A stretch of 7,201 bases of DNA from Actinomycetota bacterium (GTDB taxonomy: Bacteria > Actinomycetota > Thermoleophilia > Solirubrobacterales > 70-9): assembly GCA_005884985.1 (NCBI GenBank), contig VAYK01000140.1, forward strand, positions 495-7,695, given 5' to 3'. Made by a program: the position numbers and the translations under genes. The notes beneath the pieces are model-generated. The model saw only the letters and a list, made by a program, of their open reading frames with translations, was not told the DNA's origin and did no database searches. Positions 1 through 6,089 of the stretch are shown in pieces. Position 1 is the first letter of the stretch. Each line of letters opens with the position of its first letter.

Positions 1-404
1 TCCCCGACCATGCCGATGGAGCCGGCCATCACGGTGAAGTCGTAGGCGATCACCGCAGCGCGGCGCCCGTTCACCCGGCCCACCCCGCACACGCACCCGT
101 CCGCCGGCGTGAACTTCCCCTGCATCTGCGGCGACGGCCCCTGATGGTGGGCGAGCAGCCCCATCTCCTCGAACGTCCCGGGATCGAACAGGAGATCCAG
201 ACGCTCGCGAACGGTGAGCTTGCCCAGCGACCGTTGTCGCTCGACCTTGTCGGCGCCACCGCCTTCTCGGAACTCCGCCTTCTTCTCGCGGAGCTGCTCG
301 GCGGCCTCGCGCATGGTGGGACCCGAGTACACGAGTGTCGGCATCGGCTTCGCAGGCGTATCGGGCGTTGCGGCAGGTTCGGCCGGCGGGGTGGGTTCAG
401 CCAT
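1..404 (-). CDS. Acyl-CoA carboxylase carboxyltransferase (beta) subunit, N-terminal part
   Basis: This is the N-terminal 134 residues of a biotin-dependent carboxyltransferase (PccB/MccB/AccD-like), which moves the carboxyl group from carboxybiotin to an acyl-CoA. The gene runs off the left edge; family members are usually about 510-540 residues. After a Pro/Ala-rich, probably disordered leader of about 25 residues comes the family's helical start (REAAEQLREKKAEFREGG), then GKLTVRERLDLLFDPGTFEE and AYDFTVMAGSIGMVG near the edge, the usual opening of the crotonase-fold carboxyltransferase domain. The ATG at 404 has a strong ribosome site five bases upstream. It lies 69 bp downstream of the enoyl-CoA hydratase gene on the same strand and is the partner expected for the biotin carboxylase at 1250-2590. 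The acyl-CoA substrate (propionyl, methylcrotonyl or other) cannot be decided from this fragment. Confidence 0.9.
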   Translation of the reverse strand, partial: MAEPTPPAEPAATPDTPAKPMPTLVYSGPTMREAAEQLREKKAEFREGGGADKVERQRSLGKLTVRERLDLLFDPGTFEEMGLLAHHQGPSPQMQGKFTPADGCVCGVGRVNGRRAAVIAYDFTVMAGSIGMVG

Positions 405-407
405 CGA

Positions 408-415
408 TACCTCCT
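408..415 (-). promoter_or_regulatory. Strong Shine-Dalgarno for the carboxyltransferase gene
   Basis: Read on the minus strand this is AGGAGGTA, with AGGAGG ending five bases before the ATG at 404. It is the clearest ribosome binding site in the window and fixes the start of the carboxyltransferase. The other genes of the operon rely on overlap coupling or weak sites. Confidence 0.8.
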
Positions 416-473
416 GTGGCCCTTCGCCGGGACCGGTCGTCCCGATGCCTACCCGGGCTCGTTCTGCTGGAGG

Positions 474-1253
474 TTAGCGCCCCTTCCACTCGGGCGCGCG
501 TTTCTGCAGGAACGCGCTGACGCCCTCGGCGACATCCTCAGCCTGCAGGTTCAGAGTGAGCATCCCGTTCAGGAACTCGACCGCGTCGGCGAAGGCCATG
601 TCCTGTGCCCGGTAGAAGGACCGCTTCCCGAGCCGGAGGATGAGCGGGCTCTTGGACGAGAGCGTTTCCACGTACTCGTCGATCGACGAGTCGAGCTCCG
701 CGCGTGGAACCGACCGGTTCACGATCCCCCATCGCTCCGCCTCGCGGGCGTCGATCTTCCGTCCGGTGAGCATCATCTCGAGCGCGACCTTCCGCGGCAC
801 GTTGCGCTGGATCACCGACGTGATGATGTGCGGCCAGAGCCCCACGTCGATCTCGGGAGTGCCGATCGTCGCATCGTCCACAGCGACGACGATGTCCGCG
901 GCGAGCATGAGCCCGTAGCCGCCGCCGAGCGCGTGCCCGTTCACACGAGCGAGGACAGGTTTCGGATGCGACTGCATAGCGACAAAGACCTCGCCGAGTT
1001 GACCACGCGCTCGGTGCTGGTCGGCGCTCGAAGCGTCGGTCGCGAACCCGCCGAGGTCGCCGCCCGCGCAGAACGCCTTCTCGCCGGCCCCCGTCATCAC
1101 GACGACGCGAGCGGCATCGTCGTCCGCAGCGCGCCGCAACCCCTCGAGCAGGCCCGAGGTCACCTCCGGGTTCAGCGCGTTGCGCCGCTCCTCCCGAGCG
1201 ATCGTGATCCACGCAGCAGATCCACGGAGGTCATACCGAACGACGTCGCTCAC
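474..1253 (-). CDS. Enoyl-CoA hydratase/isomerase family protein (crotonase fold)
   Basis: A 259-residue protein of normal length for the crotonase family, which acts on acyl-CoA thioesters in the cytoplasm. The two oxyanion-hole segments are visible: AFCAGGDLG at 60-68 and HALGGGYGL at 107-115. The second catalytic Glu position of classical enoyl-CoA hydratase is kept (TPEIDVG, Glu134). The first one, normally in GGGxEL, is Gly114 here. The C-terminal part (MLTGRKIDAREAERWGIVN, then SKSPLILRLGKRSFYR) is typical of the family. The GTG start overlaps the stop of the upstream biotin carboxylase gene by four bases (GTGA), so translation is probably coupled. Placement between a biotin carboxylase and a carboxyltransferase suggests it hydrates, dehydrates or isomerises the product or precursor of that carboxylase, as methylglutaconyl-CoA hydratase does in leucine breakdown. 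That role is inference, and the missing Glu means simple hydratase activity should not be assumed. Confidence 0.9.
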   Translation of the reverse strand: MSDVVRYDLRGSAAWITIAREERRNALNPEVTSGLLEGLRRAADDDAARVVVMTGAGEKAFCAGGDLGGFATDASSADQHRARGQLGEVFVAMQSHPKPVLARVNGHALGGGYGLMLAADIVVAVDDATIGTPEIDVGLWPHIITSVIQRNVPRKVALEMMLTGRKIDAREAERWGIVNRSVPRAELDSSIDEYVETLSSKSPLILRLGKRSFYRAQDMAFADAVEFLNGMLTLNLQAEDVAEGVSAFLQKRAPEWKGR

Positions 1254-2590
1254 TTCCCGAGCAACCCCGTGTCGTACTCACCTGAACGGAACGGCTCGTC
1301 GTTCCACACATCGATCAGCGCCGGGATGTTGGTCTTGATCCCTTCGATGTGCAACCTGTCGAGTATCAAGGTGTGCAGCGCACTGTTTCGATTACCGCCA
1401 TGGACGACGACCTTGCCGACGAGCGGGTCGTAATACATCGGCACTTCGTCCCCAGCGTCGTACCCGAAATCGAATCGCCACTGATGGTGCTCCCAGGGCA
1501 GGTCGAAATCGAGCCGAGTGATTCGCCCGGGGGAGGGAAGAAACGTCTTGGGATCCTCGGCGTAGATCCGGCACTCGATGGCGTGACCGTTCCGCGCGGG
1601 CGTCTCCCTCAGCGACATGCCGTCGCCGCTTGCGATGCGGAGTTGCTCCGCGACGAGGTCGACGCCGGTCGTCATCTCCGTCACAGGGTGCTCCACCTGC
1701 AGTCGCGCGTTGACCTCGAGGAAGAAGAACTCCTTTTCCGGAGTGAGGATGCACTCGACCGTGCCTGCGCCGACGTAGCCGATCGCCCGCATCGACTCGA
1801 GCGCCGCCTCGCAGATGGTGTTACGGAGGTTCCGGTCGAGCGCCGGGGACGGCGTCTCCTCGATGACCTTCTGGTGCCGCCGCTGCACGGAGCACTCACG
1901 CTCGTACAGGTGAATCGCGTGGGGCGGGGCTTGCCCCCGCCGCTCGTCGAACAGCACCTGGACCTCGATGTGCCGGGCGTGCTCCACGTACCGCTCCAGG
2001 TACACGGACGGGTCCGCGAAGAAACGGGCTCCACGAGTGGACGCCGTCTCCACCGCCTTCGCCAGCTCGGCTTCGTCTCGCGCGATCCCCATACCGATCC
2101 CGCCACCGCCGCTCACGGCCTTCACCATGACCGGGAATCCGACCTCCCCCGACGCCTCGATTGCCTCCTCGGATGACGTGAACGGACCAGCCGACGGCAA
2201 CACCGGGAACCCGCTCTTCTCGAATGCGGCGCGGCAGGCGACCTTGTCGCCGGCCAGCTCGAGGACGTCAGGTGGCGGACCGATCCACTCGACCCCGGCG
2301 TCGACCACGGCTTCCGCGAGCTTCGCCGACTCGGACAGGAACCCGTATCCGGGGTGCACCGCGTCCGCCCCCGAGCGCAGCGCCGCCTCCACGATCGCGG
2401 CGGGGTTCAGGTACGACGCCGGCGCCGGGGCGTCGCCGATCAGCTCCGCGGCGTCGGCCTCCCGGACGTGCTTCGCCCCAGCGTCGGCCTCGGAATGGAC
2501 GGCGACCCCGCGCACGCCGAGCGTGCGGAGGGTGCGAAGGATCCGGCAGGCGATCTCGCCGCGGTTCGCTACCAGGACAGATTCGAACAA
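1250..2590 (-). CDS. Biotin carboxylase subunit of an acyl-CoA carboxylase (stand-alone, no biotin carrier domain)
   Basis: An ATP-grasp biotin carboxylase that uses ATP and bicarbonate to carboxylate biotin on a carrier protein. Visible in order: ANRGEIACRI at 8-17, ADAVHPGYGFLSE at 76-88, the ATP-binding lysine and glycine-rich loop (VMVKAVSGGGGIGM, 154-167), RHIEVQVLFD at 206-215, ERECSVQRRHQKVIEE at 230-245, the catalytic EVNARLQVEHPVTE at 292-305, and the C-terminal IEGIKTNIP and GEYDTGLL. The protein is 446 residues, the length of a biotin carboxylase alone; there is no C-terminal biotinyl domain and no MKM motif. The frame stays open upstream to an ATG at 2758, but that stretch is Arg-rich and overlaps the bldC-like gene. 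I place the start at the TTG at 2590, which gives the family's usual MFESVLVANRGEIA opening. A GTG at 2620 is an alternative. Neither has a good ribosome site. It is the first gene of the carboxylase operon. Confidence 0.92.
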   Translation of the reverse strand: MFESVLVANRGEIACRILRTLRTLGVRGVAVHSEADAGAKHVREADAAELIGDAPAPASYLNPAAIVEAALRSGADAVHPGYGFLSESAKLAEAVVDAGVEWIGPPPDVLELAGDKVACRAAFEKSGFPVLPSAGPFTSSEEAIEASGEVGFPVMVKAVSGGGGIGMGIARDEAELAKAVETASTRGARFFADPSVYLERYVEHARHIEVQVLFDERRGQAPPHAIHLYERECSVQRRHQKVIEETPSPALDRNLRNTICEAALESMRAIGYVGAGTVECILTPEKEFFFLEVNARLQVEHPVTEMTTGVDLVAEQLRIASGDGMSLRETPARNGHAIECRIYAEDPKTFLPSPGRITRLDFDLPWEHHQWRFDFGYDAGDEVPMYYDPLVGKVVVHGGNRNSALHTLILDRLHIEGIKTNIPALIDVWNDEPFRSGEYDTGLLGK

Positions 2591-2642
2591 ACCGCGCGAA
2601 GGATACGGTCTCCGGCCCACTCGAGGGGCCGCGGACCGGCCG

Positions 2643-2834
2643 CTAGGGCGCCGCGGCCTCGTTCGAACGAGCCAGCTCGGTCGCGAGCTGGCGGATCGCT
2701 TCCCCGGGGTACCGCCGGTGCCCACCCAGCGTCCTCGAATGGGGAAGCTTGCCCTCACGCGCCCACCTGGTCACCGTCTTCGGCGAGACATGCAGAATGT
2801 CGGCGACCTCCGCCGTGGTGAGATACGTGTGCAT
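2643..2834 (-). CDS. BldC-like MerR-family helix-turn-helix DNA-binding protein
   Basis: A 63-residue protein that is almost entirely one winged helix-turn-helix domain. TTAEVADILHVSPKTVTRWAREGKL (6-30) is the helix-turn-helix and RTLGGHRRY (34-42) the wing. Both closely match Streptomyces BldC, a developmental regulator that binds DNA cooperatively as head-to-tail arrays, and resemble excisionase-type MerR domains. There is no effector-binding domain. The start is uncertain. The ATG at 2834 gives the family-like protein but has no clear ribosome site. The TTG at 2849 lies about nine bases after a G-rich AAGGGGGGT, and an ATG at 2882 is also in frame. It sits 52 bp upstream of the biotin carboxylase start on the same strand, so it may be cotranscribed with the carboxylase operon or regulate it. 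In-frame extension to 2906 looks non-coding. Confidence 0.85.
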   Translation of the reverse strand: MHTYLTTAEVADILHVSPKTVTRWAREGKLPHSRTLGGHRRYPGEAIRQLATELARSNEAAAP

Positions 2835-2936
2835 TCTCTTGTCGACCAAGGCAGCACCACCCCCCTTGGGTCCAGACAGCATGCCACAACGGCGCGCTCG
2901 ACGCACCCCGGAACTTTCGGACCGATTCGTGACTGG

Positions 2937-3122
2937 CTAGGCCTTGCCGGGGGCCAGATGCTTCCCCCGGTAGTTCGGGAACGCGATCTCCGTGTGCTGC
3001 CAACAGTACGGGCCGTCGTTGTAGACGGACAGGCGCGTCGAACACCCCTCCGCGGCGCATACCCTGCCGGTGGGGGTCTGACGAGACGGTTCGGGGAGAT
3101 GTCCCGGTCGCGTGCCTTTCAT
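2937..3122 (-). CDS. Small Cys/His (putative zinc-binding) protein of unknown function
   Basis: A 61-residue basic protein that I cannot assign to a named family. Its core has a C-x4-C-x12-C-x2-H pattern (Cys22, Cys27, Cys40, His43, within VCAAEGCSTR and GPYCWQH), which would suit one structural zinc ion. This resembles the small Cys-Cys-Cys-His knuckles found in many short bacterial and phage proteins. The first 20 residues are Pro/Arg-rich and probably disordered, and the tail is also basic. The ATG at 3122 is preceded by GGAGG with only two bases between, which is tighter than normal, so the start is not certain; no other start codon precedes Cys22 in this frame. It lies 77 bp downstream of rsrA and 87 bp or more upstream of the bldC-like gene, on the same strand as both. 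The arrangement suggests an expression link to the SigR/RsrA thiol-stress pair, but this is inference. Confidence 0.65.
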   Translation of the reverse strand: MKGTRPGHLPEPSRQTPTGRVCAAEGCSTRLSVYNDGPYCWQHTEIAFPNYRGKHLAPGKA

Positions 3123-3199
3123 GGCCTCCGAAAAGCTGTTCGCTCCTCGAAAGGGCGAGGTTCGAGCGATGGGGGCTATTCAGCCGAAGGAGGTTCGGA

Positions 3200-3433
3200 T
3201 CAGGACGATTCGTCGGAGAGGAGGGCCCGGATACGGGAGACCAGCTCCTCCGGGGCCGCGCTCGGCCCGCACTTCTTCGCCACGATCTTGCGAAGGGTCA
3301 CCCGGAACTCCTTTCGCTCCAGGCACCCCCCGCATTCCGCCAGATGCTCCTGGATGTGCTTCGACTCGGTCGCGTCCAGCTCGCGATCGAGGAAGAGCTC
3401 GATCTCGCGGAGGACGTGCTCGCAGTCAATCAT
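3200..3433 (-). CDS. rsrA: Zinc-containing redox-sensing anti-sigma factor (RsrA-like)
   Basis: A 77-residue ZAS-family anti-sigma factor that would hold SigR inactive under reducing conditions and release it when its thiols are oxidised. It aligns well with Streptomyces RsrA. MIDCEHVLREIELFLDRE places Cys4 at RsrA Cys11, the H-x3-C-x2-C motif is His30, Cys34 and Cys37 (RsrA His37, Cys41, Cys44), and KKCG places Cys55 at RsrA Cys62. RsrA has two adjacent cysteines at that last site, only one of which is kept. The trigger disulfide known in RsrA (Cys11-Cys44) would be Cys4-Cys37. I chose the ATG at 3433, which overlaps the end of sigR by eight bases and gives translational coupling; the GTG at 3445 is just one base from its AAGGAG-like site. 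The same AAGGAG lies 13 bases before the ATG at 3433. Confidence 0.93.
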   Translation of the reverse strand: MIDCEHVLREIELFLDRELDATESKHIQEHLAECGGCLERKEFRVTLRKIVAKKCGPSAAPEELVSRIRALLSDESS

Positions 3434-4043
3434 CGACCAGCCCACGCTCCTTCACCTTGTCCCACAACCGTTTCTCGAGCGCTTTCCTTCCCCTGTGCAG
3501 CCGGGACATGACCGTCCCGATGGGCACGTCGACGATCTCGGCGATCTCCTTGTAGGAGAACCCCTCCACGTCGGCCAGCCACACGGCCATGCGGAACGCC
3601 TCCGGCAGCGAGTCCAGGGCGGCCTTGACGTCCTCATCCGGGATCGACTCGAGCACGGTGGACTCGGCCGACGCTACGGCTCCGCGCCCACCGAGGCGCT
3701 CGTAGAGGTACCACTCCGGGAGCTCGTCCTCGAGGACCGTCTGCGGCTCCCGGCGCTGCTTCCGGTAGGAGATGATGAAGGTGTTCGTGAGGATCCGGTA
3801 CAGCCAGGCCTTGATGTTCGTGCCCTCGGTGAACCCCGAAAACCCCCGGTAGGCGCGGAGGAACGTCTCCTGGACGAGGTCCTCGGCGTCCGCCGGGTTC
3901 CGTGTCATGCGCAGGGCGGCCGAGTACAGGTTGGGCATGAGCGGCAGGGCGTCACGCTCGAATCGTGCACGGAGGCCGGCGCCATCGGAGCCCCGTTCCG
4001 GGAGCCGCACGGGCTTCGCGACCTGATGGACCTCCTCCGCCAT
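3426..4043 (-). CDS. sigR: ECF RNA polymerase sigma factor, SigR/SigH group (thiol-oxidative stress)
   Basis: A sigma-70 family ECF sigma factor that directs RNA polymerase to thiol-stress promoters (GGAAT-N18-GTT type in Streptomyces). The protein from this start has 205 residues. Region 2 holds ARFERDALP, YSAALRMTRNPADAEDLVQETF and EGTNIKAWLYRILTNTFI, nearly identical to Streptomyces SigR. Region 4 holds DVKAALDSLPEAFRMAVWLADVEGFSYKEIAEI and GTVMSRLHRGRKAL, the -35 recognition helix-turn-helix. The frame continues to an ATG at 4088. I prefer the ATG at 4043 because the 15 codons between have lower third-position GC and include CTA and TCC-TGG-GGG, unlike the gene body, and because the longer form would leave only 42 bp for two divergent promoters. 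Streptomyces SigR is known to have a longer unstable isoform, so the 4088 start could still be used. rsrA follows directly. I found no clear GGAAT-N18-GTT self-promoter upstream. Confidence 0.94.
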   Translation of the reverse strand: MAEEVHQVAKPVRLPERGSDGAGLRARFERDALPLMPNLYSAALRMTRNPADAEDLVQETFLRAYRGFSGFTEGTNIKAWLYRILTNTFIISYRKQRREPQTVLEDELPEWYLYERLGGRGAVASAESTVLESIPDEDVKAALDSLPEAFRMAVWLADVEGFSYKEIAEIVDVPIGTVMSRLHRGRKALEKRLWDKVKERGLVDD

Positions 4044-4071
4044 GGCCCCCCAGGATAGGCGAGGATCACCC

Positions 4072-4106
4072 GGCTGTGGGTCGCCCATCGAACCCGTGTC
4101 ACAGCC
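4072..4106. repeat. Perfect 7-bp inverted repeat in the sigR-ftsH divergent region
   Basis: GGCTGTG at 4072-4078 is mirrored by CACAGCC at 4100-4106, with 21 bases between and the dyad centre at about 4089. It lies between the preferred sigR start (4043) and the ftsH start (4131), where both promoters must sit. The half-sites are 28 bp apart centre to centre, a spacing compatible with an operator for a dimer or a pair of dimers. A chance match is possible. Confidence 0.35.
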
Positions 4107-4130
4107 CCATGAAGGTGGGAAGATTGACCC

Positions 4131-6089
4131 GTGGCCGACAACGACGGCAAGAAACCCCGTAGCCCGTTCTCGCTTTTCGACGGGTCGAACCGAACCGGTG
4201 ACAACAAAGGCCGGTGGCGGTTCTCATTGTGGTGGTTGCTGGCGCTCGTCATCGTGGTGTGGCTGCTGCGCGGACTCGCGATTCCTGGACCGACCACGAT
4301 CAATTACTCGCAGTTCCTGAATCTCGCCGCGCGCGGCCAGGTCACCGGCACGGTCACCGTCTCCGCGACGAGCGTGTCCGGGACCTATGAAGCCAACAGC
4401 GGGAAGCACGCATTCACCGCCACGCGGCCGCCGTCGGACAACGCCGCCGAGCTCGAATCGTTCCTGCAGCGCCACCACGTCACGTTCACGGGCTCGCAGC
4501 CGAGCGCGTTCGCGAACATCCTCGTGTCGTGGCTCATCCCGATCCTCCTGCTCGGCGTGGTCTGGTACTTCCTGATCCGGCGGATGGGTGGTGGCGCGGC
4601 CAGCGCGCTCAACCTCGGGCGGAACCGCGCGAAGATCTACGACCGCAAGGAGATGAAGACGACCTTCGCGGACGTCGCCGGCCTCGACGAGGCCGTGCAG
4701 GAGCTCCGCGAGATCGTCGACTTCCTGAAGAACCCCCGGAAGTACCAGCGCCTCGGCGGCCGGAGTCCGCCGGGCTGCGGGAAGACCTTGCTGGCCCGGG
4801 CCGTGGCCGGTGAGGCCAACGTCCCGTTCTTCTTCATGTCGGGCTCGGAGTTCGTGGAGATGTTCGTCGGGCTCGGCGCGGCGCGCGTGCGTGACCTGTT
4901 CAGCCAGGCCAAGGAGAAGGCCCCGGCGCTGGTGTTCCTCGACGAGCTCGACACGATCGGCAAGGGCCGTGGCGGCGCGATCGGCTCGGGCCTCGGCTCG
5001 CACGACGAGCGTGAGCAGACGCTGAACCAGCTCCTCGTCGAGATGGACGGCTTCGACGCGTCCAAGGGCGTGATCATCATGGCCGCCACGAACCGTCCCG
5101 ACGTCCTCGATCCCGCTCTGGTGCGCCCCGGCCGGTTCGACCGTCAGGTCGTGGTGGACCGTCCGGACCTTCGCGGACGCGAGGCCATCCTGAAGGTGCA
5201 CGCGAGGAGCGTCGCGATCGATGCGAGCGTCGACCTCAGGGTGCTCGCCTCGCGGACCCCGGGCTTCACCGGCGCCGACCTCGCCAACGTGGTGAACGAG
5301 GCGGCGTTGCTCGCCGCACGCCGGGAGAAGGACTCCGTGACGATGGCGGAGCTCGAGGAAGCGATCGATCGGGTCGTCGCGGGGCTCGAGCGCAAGAGCC
5401 GCGTCATCAGTCCGCGAGAACGCGAGATCGTCGCGGTGCACGAGATGGGCCACGCGCTGGTCGCGTTGACCGTTCCCACCGGGGATCCCGTCCACCGCGT
5501 GTCCATCATCCCGCGGGGGGCGGCGGCCCTCGGGATGACCATGCAACGCCCGCTCGAGGACCGGTACCTCCTGCAGGAGCCGGAGCTCCTCGACCGGCTC
5601 GTCATCTTCCTCGGCGGCAGGACGGCTGAGGAGATCGCCTTCAAGCAGATCTCGACCGGCGCGCAGGACGACCTCCAGAAGGCCACCGACATCGCCAGGG
5701 CCATGGTCATCGAGTACGGCATGAGCGACCGGCTCGGGCCGCTCTCGTTCGGTCGCGACGGCTTCCGTGGCAACGAAGGCAGATTGCTGTTCCCCGGTGA
5801 GGGGCCCCAGATGTCCGAGACCACCGCGAACGTCGTGGACGAGGAGGTCTCGAGGATGATCAACGAGGCGCACGACCGAGCGCGCGAGATCCTCCAGGAG
5901 CGAAGCGACCTCCTCGCCCGACTGTCGAAGGTCCTGATGACCCAGGAGGTCATCGACGGCAAGGACCTCGACGACTACGTCGAGGGTCGCAGGCCCATCC
6001 CCACCGTCGAGGAGGCCGAGGCCGCCCGCGACCAGGCCGCCACCGAGCAGCTGCCTGGTCCCTCGATCGTCGCGTCGCCCTCGGACTAA
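4131..6089 (+). CDS. ftsH: ATP-dependent zinc metalloprotease FtsH, with an apparent deletion before Walker A
   Basis: A membrane-anchored AAA+ zinc protease of 652 residues that degrades membrane and short-lived cytoplasmic proteins as a hexamer. Transmembrane helices lie at about 31-50 and 129-149, flanking an extracytoplasmic domain. The AAA+ domain holds the pore motif MFVG (244-247), Walker B VFLDEL with Asp271 and Glu272, and the second region of homology with NRPD and arginines 332 and 335. The protease domain has HEMGH (437-441), with Asp514 in AQDD as the expected third zinc ligand. HEMGH in place of the commoner HEAGH occurs in a subset of FtsH proteins. The oddity is at 209-219: GGRSPPGCGKT, where the family reads GG-(K/R)IPKGVLLVGPPGxGKT. 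About eight residues, including beta strand 1 and the first Gly of the P-loop, are missing without a frameshift. The start is GTG at 4131 with a weak G-rich site upstream. Confidence 0.95.
   Translation: MADNDGKKPRSPFSLFDGSNRTGDNKGRWRFSLWWLLALVIVVWLLRGLAIPGPTTINYSQFLNLAARGQVTGTVTVSATSVSGTYEANSGKHAFTATRPPSDNAAELESFLQRHHVTFTGSQPSAFANILVSWLIPILLLGVVWYFLIRRMGGGAASALNLGRNRAKIYDRKEMKTTFADVAGLDEAVQELREIVDFLKNPRKYQRLGGRSPPGCGKTLLARAVAGEANVPFFFMSGSEFVEMFVGLGAARVRDLFSQAKEKAPALVFLDELDTIGKGRGGAIGSGLGSHDEREQTLNQLLVEMDGFDASKGVIIMAATNRPDVLDPALVRPGRFDRQVVVDRPDLRGREAILKVHARSVAIDASVDLRVLASRTPGFTGADLANVVNEAALLAARREKDSVTMAELEEAIDRVVAGLERKSRVISPREREIVAVHEMGHALVALTVPTGDPVHRVSIIPRGAAALGMTMQRPLEDRYLLQEPELLDRLVIFLGGRTAEEIAFKQISTGAQDDLQKATDIARAMVIEYGMSDRLGPLSFGRDGFRGNEGRLLFPGEGPQMSETTANVVDEEVSRMINEAHDRAREILQERSDLLARLSKVLMTQEVIDGKDLDDYVEGRRPIPTVEEAEAARDQAATEQLPGPSIVASPSD

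Noticed and set aside
428..444. Hairpin with a 6-bp stem between the hydratase and carboxyltransferase genes
   Set aside because: Short stem without a U-tract; not a convincing terminator inside what looks like one operon.
144..1433. Long plus-strand open frame of 429 residues opposite the carboxylase genes
   Set aside because: Arg/Pro/His-rich shadow of the minus-strand genes, with no recognisable domain; the minus-strand proteins show full family motifs.
2591..2758. N-terminal extension of the biotin carboxylase
   Set aside because: Overlaps the bldC-like gene and has no family similarity; the protein family begins at the ANRGEIA region just after 2590.
3141..3160. Hairpin (CCTCG/CGAGG stem) between rsrA and the small Cys/His gene
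   Set aside because: Stem of five pairs, and the only T-run (TTTT) is several bases away; too weak to call a terminator.
1968..4058. Plus-strand open frame of 696 residues
   Set aside because: It runs antisense through five convincing minus-strand genes and has low-complexity composition typical of GC-rich antisense frames.
4044..4130. SigR-type autoregulatory promoter (GGAAT-N18-GTT)
   Set aside because: I looked on both strands and saw only partial matches such as GGGAAG without a correctly spaced GTT.
4740..4800. Frameshift pair in ftsH as the cause of the Walker A oddity
   Set aside because: The reading frame is unbroken and homology resumes immediately at PPGCGKT, so a clean in-frame loss fits better than two compensating shifts.
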